In this document: positions 6,808 to 12,671 of the stretch, one piece after another
How positions within the stretch are numbered: position 1 is the first letter of the stretch
How the letters are laid out: each line of letters starts with the position of its first letter
Translations under genes and position numbers: made by a program
The notes under the pieces: generated by a model
Databases searched by the model: none
Told to the model about the DNA's origin: nothing
Seen by the model: only the letters and a program-made list of their open reading frames with translations
Assembly (NCBI GenBank): GCA_030837935.1
Contig: JAUQXU010000085.1
Span: forward strand, 1-14,089
DNA from: Candidatus Brocadia sp.
GTDB taxonomy: Bacteria; Planctomycetota; Brocadiia; Brocadiales; Brocadiaceae
Reading direction: 5' to 3'
DNA: 14,089 nucleotides

Positions 6808-8253
6808 TTACTTTTTCACCAAAAGAAATCGTTCGATCCTCTTTTTGCACGCCTCAATACCTAAGATGTTGGTAATACCATAGAGTTCTGGTCCGTGTTC
6901 CCTGCCCGTTAAGGCTATACGGACAGGCATATAAAGCCCTTTGCCATTTACTTTTGTCTCTATTTGCACAGCCACGAAGGCCTCTTTAAACATCTCAGGA
7001 GATAGGGTGGCCAGCTTTTGGAGTTCCCCGTAAAAGGACAAAAGTACCGATTGGGATATCTCCGACGATAAAAACTCAAGATGTTTTTCACTAACTACAG
7101 CATCCTTGAAAAAGATATCTGCCTCCTGACCTATTTGAGACACACAAGACATGTTGTTTCTCACTGCATCTACTATCAATCTCAATTTAGCTCGATCGAT
7201 TTTATTTTCATCCGTAGAAATGAAACCTGCAGCTTGCAAGTAAGGTATTGCAAGGTTTGTAAGTCTTTCTAAATCTGCCTCACGGGTATATTGCCCGCTC
7301 AGCCAATCCAGTTTTTGCTGGTCGAAAACAGAGGATGCCTTGCTCATCGTACCTATCTCAAATGTGTCAATGATATCATCGATCTTAAACTTCTCCTTTT
7401 TGTTCCTGGGTGCCCACCCAAGAAGTATCATATAGTTGAGGAGTGCCTCTGGCAAATAACCCAATTTACGATATTCCGAAATGGAAAATGCCCCGTGTCG
7501 TTTACTCAATAAGGTGCGGTCGGCGCCCATAGTAAGTGACAGATGGGCAAATTGCGGGGGTTTTTGATTTAAGGCATGAAAGAGTAATATATGACACGGT
7601 GTATTTGATAAATGATCTTCCCCACGGATAACATGGGTAATCTGCATCAGGGTGTCATCCACTGCAACGGCGAAGTGAAACGAGGGTGTTCCATCTGAAC
7701 GCATAATCACAAAATCTCCTGTTAGGCTCATGTCGAATTGACACGTCCCTCGAATCAGGTCGTCGAATATAAGCAACTCTTCTGGTACTTTGAAACGAAT
7801 GGTGAAACTCAGTCCAGATGTTTCAAATGCCTTTTTTTGCATATCTGTTAAATCACGACAACGATTGTCGTATCGTGGAGGTTTTCCGGTTAGTCTGGCA
7901 ATCTGTCTGCGTTCTTCCAATTCTTCAGGGGTACAATAGCAACGATAGGCAAGCCCTTCTTTTAGAAATCTCTGGCAGAAGTCATGGTAGATATGCAGAC
8001 GTTCTGATTGTAAATAAGGACCGTACTGACCACCCGTATCGGGGCCTTCCTGCCATGTCAATCCCAGCCAGTGCAGGTCTTCGATAAGTTGGTCCATGTA
8101 CTTTTTCTCAGAACGGGCGACATCGGTATCTTCAATCCTCAGGATAAAAGTGCCTTTGTGTCGTCTTGCAAATAACCAGTTAAAAACGGCCATGCGTGCA
8201 TTACCGATATGTAAGAGACCTGTAGGCGAAGGTGCAAAGCGAACTCGTACCAT
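6808..8253 (-). CDS. gltX: glutamyl-tRNA synthetase
   Basis: This 481-residue class I synthetase charges tRNA-Glu (possibly also tRNA-Gln, which motif reading cannot decide). The N-terminus RFAPSPTGLLHIGNAR contains the HIGH-equivalent HIGN (15-18). GEDHLSNT (211-218) is a family motif, and the KMSKS equivalent is LLSKR (248-252). A zinc-binding insert is visible as Cys105, Cys107, Tyr128 and Cys132 (RCYC...PPRYDNRCR). The helical anticodon-binding region makes up the rest. The canonical N-terminus sets the start at 8253, although no Shine-Dalgarno sequence is present. The upstream secreted-protein gene ends 9 bases before, so coupled translation is likely. Confidence 0.97.
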   Translation of the reverse strand: MVRVRFAPSPTGLLHIGNARMAVFNWLFARRHKGTFILRIEDTDVARSEKKYMDQLIEDLHWLGLTWQEGPDTGGQYGPYLQSERLHIYHDFCQRFLKEGLAYRCYCTPEELEERRQIARLTGKPPRYDNRCRDLTDMQKKAFETSGLSFTIRFKVPEELLIFDDLIRGTCQFDMSLTGDFVIMRSDGTPSFHFAVAVDDTLMQITHVIRGEDHLSNTPCHILLFHALNQKPPQFAHLSLTMGADRTLLSKRHGAFSISEYRKLGYLPEALLNYMILLGWAPRNKKEKFKIDDIIDTFEIGTMSKASSVFDQQKLDWLSGQYTREADLERLTNLAIPYLQAAGFISTDENKIDRAKLRLIVDAVRNNMSCVSQIGQEADIFFKDAVVSEKHLEFLSSEISQSVLLSFYGELQKLATLSPEMFKEAFVAVQIETKVNGKGLYMPVRIALTGREHGPELYGITNILGIEACKKRIERFLLVKK

Positions 8254-8262
8254 ATTTAATAT

Positions 8263-8694
8263 TTAACGATATTTGATAAATCGATATTTAATATGTAAAC
8301 TCCATGCATAAGACTCTCTGTCAACACTGTCGTTATTTATTATCGTTCTTGTAAAAGTTACCCTGCCACCATTCTTAACCTTTGCAAAACTTACATCCCA
8401 GTATTCAATGACTTTATCGGTAATATTGTTAGAATCACTTACAAAAACAGTATTTGGTAAAGAAGAAACCCAATCACCAGACTCTACTGTTGCGAGAATC
8501 TGATCGGGGATTTTTTTACCTATAGAATCAATATCGAAATATTCAACGAAGCTGCTATTTGCCTTTACAGACTTACTTTCCAAACTAATTGAATAACTGC
8601 CTTCCTTAATAACATCTATATCACCAGCATAAGAATAAGAAAATAACAATAACGCCAATAATGGCAACAAATAAATTAACTTTTTCATGAGCAT
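8263..8694 (-). CDS. secreted or periplasmic protein of unknown function
   Basis: The 143-residue product begins with a clear Sec signal peptide: MLMKKL, a hydrophobic core about 7-18, and SYSYA before a likely cut near residue 23. There is no lipobox and no cysteine in the mature part. The mature part of about 120 residues is polar and rich in aromatic and beta-branched residues (EYFDIDSIG, WVSSLPNTVFVS, EYWDVSFAKV, RVTFTRTIINN, YAWSLHIKYRF), suggesting a beta-sandwich or lipocalin-like barrel. I recognise no family. GGAGG at 8699-8703 lies 4 bases from ATG 8694 and 10 bases from ATG 8688, so either start is possible. The C-terminal IKYRFIKYR is encoded by a short direct repeat that runs into the gltX leader. 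It lies in a tight minus-strand cluster with the 66-residue gene and gltX. Confidence 0.75.
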   Translation of the reverse strand: MLMKKLIYLLPLLALLLFSYSYAGDIDVIKEGSYSISLESKSVKANSSFVEYFDIDSIGKKIPDQILATVESGDWVSSLPNTVFVSDSNNITDKVIEYWDVSFAKVKNGGRVTFTRTIINNDSVDRESYAWSLHIKYRFIKYR

Positions 8695-8711
8695 ATTTCC
8701 TCCATAAATAA

Positions 8712-8912
8712 TTATACTGCCAGCAGTTCTATTTTAGGTATGACTATCTTTGGCTTCTCAATCTCGACTACGACAACCTTTTTCCCTCTTTTTACAAGAG
8801 CATCAGCCATTTTCTTATTTATAGCGCAAAGATCGGGGTCGTTCGTTGGTAAGATAACAAGCTCGGCTTCAGTAGGAATCGTCTTTACAGTTCCTTTAGC
8901 ATAATACTGCAT
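8712..8912 (-). CDS. small alpha/beta protein of unknown function
   Basis: The reading frame gives 66 residues with no signal peptide. The visible pattern is a strand (AELVILPTN), an amphipathic helix (DLCAINKKMADALVKRGK) and a second strand (KVVVVEIEK), then a hydrophobic PKIVIPKIELLAV tail. This beta-alpha-beta layout suggests a small Rossmann-like or dimeric fold, but I do not recognise a family. Its start has no Shine-Dalgarno sequence, which lowers confidence. The stop lies 17 bases before the next ATG, whose GGAGG is in the gap, consistent with one transcript including the secreted protein and gltX. It could be a fragment of a larger gene. Confidence 0.55.
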   Translation of the reverse strand: MQYYAKGTVKTIPTEAELVILPTNDPDLCAINKKMADALVKRGKKVVVVEIEKPKIVIPKIELLAV

Positions 8913-8942
8913 TTTATTTCATATCGCAGCTAAGCCGCAACG

Positions 8943-8975
8943 AAATCCCCCTTAAAAAAGGGGGTGAAGGGGGTT
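8943..8975. repeat. C5/G5 hairpin repeat between sppA and the small gene
   Basis: CCCCC (8947-8951) TT...AA GGGGG (8960-8964) forms a stem of seven pairs with an A-rich four-base loop. A second G5 run at 8969-8973 can pair with the same C5 run. It lies after the sppA stop on the minus strand and may end that transcript, but the run after the hairpin in that direction (ATTTCG) is not a strong U tract. C-run/G-run hairpins of this kind often occur as dispersed elements, so a repeat is more likely than a dedicated terminator. Confidence 0.6.
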
Positions 8976-9024
8976 GTAAAAAAACTTACAGAAAAAAGAA
9001 ATTTTTACAGGGTAATACTATAAA

Positions 9025-10113
9025 CTATTCCTTCATGGAATAGCCATTCCAAAGGTACATAGGTCTGGTATCACCCTGTTCTTGTAATTGAGAGATATCC
9101 AGCTTGATGGTATTATTCAGAAACAATTTTTTAGACATTAATCCAAACAGGTCGGCCAATCCGTAATGTTTTTCGTATCTTACGATGGTCGCTTCAGTAA
9201 GTCCCGCCAGTTTTTTTGTTACAGTGATGGCGTCTTCCAGGTAACCTAACTGGTCGACTAGCCCCTTTTCAAAGGCTTGTTTGCCGGTATAGATTCTTCC
9301 ATCGGCAATTTTTTTCACTGCTTCGATATCCAGTTTTCTTCCTGCAGAAACAACCGTTACAAATTGCATATACATCTCATCGATGATACCTTTTAAAATG
9401 GCCGATTCGTCTGCGGTCATCTGTTTCAAAGGGGAGCCGATCTCTTTTAGATTGCCGGAGGCAATGGAATTATCCTTGATGCCATACCGATTAATAAGTT
9501 CTGCTACATTGATTAACGGCATAATTACCCCGATACTCCCCGTAATCGTTGTTGGATGTGCAACGATGGCATCGGCAGCAGAGGAGATGTAGTATCCGCC
9601 TGAGGCAGCGATGTCCTGCATATAGACGACAACCTTTTTCTGTGTCCCGGCTTTAAATTTTATAATCTGATTGTAGATAATGTCGCTAGCCGTAATACCA
9701 CCGCCAGGGCTGTCTACTTCTAACAGTACGGCCTTTACATGGGTATCGTCTGCGGCTTGTTCGAGTTGTTGTTTCACGACATCGACAATGCTGGGTTTTT
9801 CTATAAAGAGACCTTCTGCAGATTCATTGCTCAATATACCCTTGATGGGAATTATGGCAACCTTGTTTTCTCCGCTTCCTTCTATAACGGTTTCTGAGGC
9901 GTGTTTCATTGCTTTTTTTGTCGTAGCGCCTGTGATGACTGCCTTACTGAGCACAAGAGAACCGATAAAGAGTACAAATAACAATAAGGTGCATAAGAAA
10001 AAGAAAGAGGCAAGTCCTACTGCAACCCAAAAGCCCGCACCTCTCCTCTTTTTCATGTACACGGGTTGACACCCTGCCCCTGGTGATACATTGTTGTGTT
10101 GTATATCATTCAT
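9025..10113 (-). CDS. sppA: signal peptide peptidase SppA, 36 kDa type
   Basis: SppA is a membrane-anchored serine-lysine protease that degrades signal peptides and other proteins on the outer face of the membrane. The 362-residue protein has a cytoplasmic basic N-terminus (KKRRGAG, 21-27), one transmembrane segment about 28-55, and one catalytic domain, unlike the tandem 67 kDa form. VDSPGGGI (133-140), the nucleophile Ser171 in AASGGYYI, GSIGVI (192-197) and the general base Lys223 in SGNLKEIGSP are visible; the 52-residue Ser-Lys distance agrees with the Bacillus-type enzyme. AAGAAAG precedes the ATG. It lies between ubiX (75 bases upstream) and the repeat-containing gap before the unknown gene pair. 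Confidence 0.95.
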   Translation of the reverse strand: MNDIQHNNVSPGAGCQPVYMKKRRGAGFWVAVGLASFFFLCTLLLFVLFIGSLVLSKAVITGATTKKAMKHASETVIEGSGENKVAIIPIKGILSNESAEGLFIEKPSIVDVVKQQLEQAADDTHVKAVLLEVDSPGGGITASDIIYNQIIKFKAGTQKKVVVYMQDIAASGGYYISSAADAIVAHPTTITGSIGVIMPLINVAELINRYGIKDNSIASGNLKEIGSPLKQMTADESAILKGIIDEMYMQFVTVVSAGRKLDIEAVKKIADGRIYTGKQAFEKGLVDQLGYLEDAITVTKKLAGLTEATIVRYEKHYGLADLFGLMSKKLFLNNTIKLDISQLQEQGDTRPMYLWNGYSMKE

Positions 10114-10188
10114 AAAGCTTTCTTACCTAATTTCTCTTCACAAATACAAGGAATATTCTTACAAACATCTACAAAGTACAGAGTAAAT

Positions 10189-10800
10189 TCATGTGACTGA
10201 TGCATTGACCCATTCTTTACCACGCCATTCGGGAATCAGGGTATGTTTTATATTCAATACATCCAATATCTTAGCTACAACAAAATTCACCTGATCTGCG
10301 ATAGTCTTTGGGTTGTGATAGAATCCCGGCATGGCTGGCAAGATGCATACCCCCACGGAAGATAATTTTAACATAGCTTCCAGATGGATGGAAGACAAGG
10401 GTGTTTCACGGGGTACTATCACAAGTTTTCGTCCCTCTTTGATGGTTATACTTGCTGCGCGTTGAATAAGATTGTTTGAAATACCATGGGCAATAGAACA
10501 CAGGGTGTTCATACTGCAGGGAACAAGGATCATTGCCTTGATGGGATATCGGCTGCTGGCGATTGTTGCACCAATATCCATGTTATTATAATAGATAACA
10601 TTATCGGTATAACCCAAAAATTGGGTGGGATTCGGGTAGTTGCACTTTACATCGATTCCTAATTCATGTTTAATAACCAAGGCTGCGGCATCCGATATGG
10701 ATACGTGGAGATTGTATTCCATTTTGCAGAGGATTTGTAACAGACGTTGGGCGTAAATAGCTCCACTTGCACCGGTAATACCAACAACAATATTTTCCAC
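10189..10800 (-). CDS. ubiX: UbiX-type flavin prenyltransferase
   Basis: UbiX joins dimethylallyl phosphate to FMN to make prenylated FMN, the cofactor of UbiD-type decarboxylases; in anaerobes these often serve menaquinone synthesis. The product has IVVGITGASGAIYA at the N-terminus (FMN phosphate site), VPCSMNTL, VIVPRETPLS and ILPAMPGFYHNP, all family motifs. Length is 203 residues. An ATG at 10818 gives six more residues and overlaps the CPBP stop by 8 bases. The GTG at 10800 has AAGGA (10808-10812) at 7-base spacing and produces the canonical VENIVVGITGASG start, so it is preferred. No ubiD partner is in the window. Linkage to the CPBP gene suggests a shared transcript from the promoter near 11600. 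Confidence 0.93.
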   Translation of the reverse strand: MENIVVGITGASGAIYAQRLLQILCKMEYNLHVSISDAAALVIKHELGIDVKCNYPNPTQFLGYTDNVIYYNNMDIGATIASSRYPIKAMILVPCSMNTLCSIAHGISNNLIQRAASITIKEGRKLVIVPRETPLSSIHLEAMLKLSSVGVCILPAMPGFYHNPKTIADQVNFVVAKILDVLNIKHTLIPEWRGKEWVNASVT

Positions 10801-10810
10801 ACAAACATCC

Positions 10811-11518
10811 TTAAACATGAAAAGGTTTTAACACCGAAAGCACATCATAAATAGCGTGAGTATAAACAGCAATACCCAATCCCCGAAACATAAAGATAGT
10901 GGATAAAACGATACCAGACAAGAACCGGAACGTAAAATTGGTATACGTAAAATTATCGCTTAAAGTTCCCACGTAATGCATGGCTGAAAACAGCAAAGAA
11001 CTCGTAATAATACTTATCGTTGCACTGACGGGTTTGTTCACTTTTAAGAAGGTTGCAAGAAGAAAGTATAACGATGTGATAAGGAGAAATCGAAATACAA
11101 TTTCCTCGTAAACCCCTGCCCCAACAGAAAGAATAATGCCCATCCATATATTCATGGAAAAAGGGCTGGCCAGTATGTGTGGAAATAAGCACCTATAAAC
11201 AACGAATCCAACAACATAGCCCATAAATAGGGCGTAAATTACACTTTCTGTAAACATGTAAATAAATATCAGAGAACTCAGGCGATATGCTTTTTCTATA
11301 TAGAATACCGATATCAGTAAAAAAGCAACGACCAGTGAATTAAATATCAAAGAACCGTTCTTGCCAAATAAAGTCAAAGGGGTCTTCATGATAACATCAG
11401 CAGTATTTTTAATGCACGAACCTTGCAAGGCAATACCAACGTCATATAAAACCAATAGGGGTAGGATGAATAAAAAGCTATTGGCTAAATTTTTTGAACA
11501 ACAGAAATACGATTTCAT
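10811..11518 (-). CDS. CPBP family intramembrane metalloprotease
   Basis: The 235-residue protein has about six or seven hydrophobic segments. The CPBP (Abi/CAAX-protease-like) motifs are present: GVYEEIVFR (Glu138, Glu139, Arg143), LFSAMHYVG (His181) and HAIYDVL (His221, Asp225). These form the metal-binding active site of prenyl-protein or bacteriocin-related proteases. Substrates of bacterial members are mostly unknown. There is no good Shine-Dalgarno sequence at ATG 11518. A sigma-70-type promoter lies about 64-92 bases upstream. The stop overlaps the possible ATG of ubiX. The first residues MKSYFCCSKN contain two cysteines, but no lipobox is seen. Confidence 0.85.
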   Translation of the reverse strand: MKSYFCCSKNLANSFLFILPLLVLYDVGIALQGSCIKNTADVIMKTPLTLFGKNGSLIFNSLVVAFLLISVFYIEKAYRLSSLIFIYMFTESVIYALFMGYVVGFVVYRCLFPHILASPFSMNIWMGIILSVGAGVYEEIVFRFLLITSLYFLLATFLKVNKPVSATISIITSSLLFSAMHYVGTLSDNFTYTNFTFRFLSGIVLSTIFMFRGLGIAVYTHAIYDVLSVLKPFHV

Positions 11519-11581
11519 TAATCAGTGCTTTTTTGACGGAAATAGAGTGCAGAAGCGAGCTGAAATTCTAAGTAGTATGCT

Positions 11582-11610
11582 AGTATATCAGCCAATTTAG
11601 GGGGTGTCAA
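11582..11610 (-). promoter_or_regulatory. sigma-70-type promoter for CPBP-ubiX transcript
   Basis: On the minus strand TTGACA (11610-11605) is followed by a 17-base spacer and TATACT (11587-11582). TG one base before the -10 box gives an extended -10. The -35 box is a perfect match and the -10 box differs at one position. Start of transcription would be near 11575, leaving a leader of about 57 bases before the CPBP ATG. Seen in sequence; not experimentally shown. Confidence 0.75.
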
Positions 11611-11660
11611 TAAAGTTTCAGAAGCTTGATGAGTTCTTGCCGTGTTAAACTAAAAAACAT

Positions 11661-11688
11661 TTGACAAAAGGGGTCGATGTGCTACAAT
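11661..11688 (+). promoter_or_regulatory. sigma-70-type promoter for bifunctional nuclease gene
   Basis: TTGACA (11661-11666), a 16-base spacer and TACAAT (11683-11688) face plus-strand toward the DUF151 gene. Expected transcription start is near 11695, giving a leader of about 75 bases. It is divergent from the promoter at 11582-11610; the -35 boxes are about 50 bases apart, so a shared regulator or supercoiling coupling is possible. Confidence 0.75.
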
Positions 11689-11770
11689 TTTAGCAAGTTT
11701 GTCCATGTCAGGCCAATGTGACGGCGGCTTTGCATTTATCGGGTTGTCTCTCTAAAGAAAGAAATGTTAT

Positions 11771-12178
11771 ATGGTCCCTATGGAACTTTCAAAGATCATA
11801 ATCACAGAGACAAGCGATCATCAGATTATTGTCCTGAAGGAAAGACAAGGGCAACGAAGTTTTCCGATCGTTATCGGTCTTCATGAGGCATGGGCAATTG
11901 ATCGGGCAGTGAAAGGGATTACCACTCCGCGTCCTTTGACGCATGACCTGATCAGCAACATTATCGAAGGTTTGCATGCAGGAATTGTAAGAATCCTTAT
12001 TAGTGACCTGCGGAATAATACTTTTTATGCCAAGATTATATTGCAGCACGATGGTTCAACGGTGGAGATTGACTCCAGGCCTAGCGATGCTATCGCACTT
12101 GCAATGCAGAAAAATACACCAATTTTTGTGGCTAAAAAGGTTTTAGAAGAAGTATGCAAAACAGAAAGTGAGTTTTAA
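11771..12178 (+). CDS. bifunctional nuclease domain protein (DUF151/BFN)
   Basis: The 135-residue product is a single DUF151 domain. It begins MVPMELSKIIITETSDHQIIVLKE, with RSFPIVIGLHEAWAIDRA (29-46) and the signature DSRPSDAIAL (101-110). Plant and some bacterial members are reported to have RNase and DNase activity; in other bacteria the role is uncharacterised. An AAAGAAAG-rich stretch before 11771 may serve as ribosome binding site; a second ATG at 11780 (MELSK) is also plausible. The gene has its own promoter and is followed by two tRNA-Ser genes in the same orientation, 29 bases after the stop. Confidence 0.9.
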   Translation: MVPMELSKIIITETSDHQIIVLKERQGQRSFPIVIGLHEAWAIDRAVKGITTPRPLTHDLISNIIEGLHAGIVRILISDLRNNTFYAKIILQHDGSTVEIDSRPSDAIALAMQKNTPIFVAKKVLEEVCKTESEF

Positions 12179-12207
12179 AACGGTTCCTGACAAGTTCATA
12201 CATACGA

Positions 12208-12297
12208 GGAGGGATGGCCGAGTGGACTATGGCGGCAGTCTTGAAAACTGTTGGAGGCGAGAGTCTCCCGTGGGTTCGAATCCTACTCCCTCCGCCA
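12208..12297 (+). tRNA. tRNA-Ser (UGA anticodon)
   Basis: The acceptor stem GGAGGGA (12208-12214) pairs with TCCCTCC (12287-12293), then discriminator G and encoded CCA (12295-12297). The anticodon loop CTTGAAA at 12240-12246 has anticodon TGA at 12242-12244. The long variable arm is present (GGAGGCGAGAGTCTCC region), as expected for a class II tRNA, and GGTTCGAATCC marks the T arm. It reads UCA and, by wobble, other UCN codons. Confidence 0.97.
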
Positions 12298-12376
12298 TGT
12301 ACTAAAATTTGTGTATGCACTTGCTTGGACTAATCCCAATATTTGAAGCAAGATTTCTTGGGAGAATCGAAATATC

Positions 12377-12469
12377 GGAGAGGTGGCTGAGCGGCTGAAA
12401 GCGACGGTTTGCTAAACCGTTGTAGAGACAAAATCTCTACCCCGGGTTCGAATCCCGGCCTCTCCGCCA
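12377..12469 (+). tRNA. tRNA-Ser (GCU anticodon)
   Basis: Acceptor stem GGAGAGG (12377-12383) pairs with CCTCTCC (12459-12465), followed by G and encoded CCA (12467-12469). The anticodon stem CGGT/ACCG flanks the loop TTGCTAA with anticodon GCT at 12411-12413. The variable arm TAGAGA...TCTCTA is typical of serine tRNAs. It reads AGC and AGU. It lies 79 bases after tRNA-Ser(UGA), probably on the same transcript; that spacer contains the weak inverted repeats CTTGCTT/AAGCAAG (12320-12326, 12346-12352). Confidence 0.97.
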
Positions 12470-12524
12470 TAAATGTTGTCTAATATGATTCAACGAATTC
12501 ACATAGTCGACGACTAAAGAAGGT

Positions 12525-12619
12525 TGTCATTCCTGCAAAAGCAGGAATCCAGTATTCTCCTTCATTTTTATGGATTCTCTTCGGAGTTGCCCCTTGCGAA
12601 TTCAGGGGTGGAGATGACA
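12525..12619. repeat. MITE/REP-like element downstream of tRNA-Ser genes
   Basis: Outer inverted ends TGTCAT (12525-12530) and ATGACA (12614-12619) enclose two hairpins. ATTCCTGC/GCAGGAAT (12529-12536, 12541-12548) is a perfect 8-bp stem with an AAAA loop. CCCCT/AGGGG lies near 12591-12607. The left side closely resembles the widespread TCATTCCTGC...GCAGGAATCCAG class of bacterial repeats. The right half is degraded, so it may be an old copy. It fills most of the 202-base gap between tRNA-Ser(GCU) and the haem-protein gene, and its hairpins may also end transcripts. Confidence 0.65.
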
Positions 12620-12671
12620 CGGAGGTCACGATATGTATACTTATTTATGACGTTCACTATAGTTGAATTAA

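Noticed and set aside
9680..10069. 129-codon open frame antisense to sppA
   Set aside because: It mirrors the sppA transmembrane and catalytic region and shows no own motifs.
10811..11518. CPBP protease as part of a bacteriocin or abortive-infection system
   Set aside because: No precursor peptide, transporter or immunity gene lies nearby; its linkage is to ubiX, so no defence role can be supported.
12132..12320. 62-codon open frame on the minus strand across tRNA-Ser(UGA)
   Set aside because: It is the antisense of the tRNA; peptides such as GGGSRIRTHG are a well-known false translation of tRNA genes.
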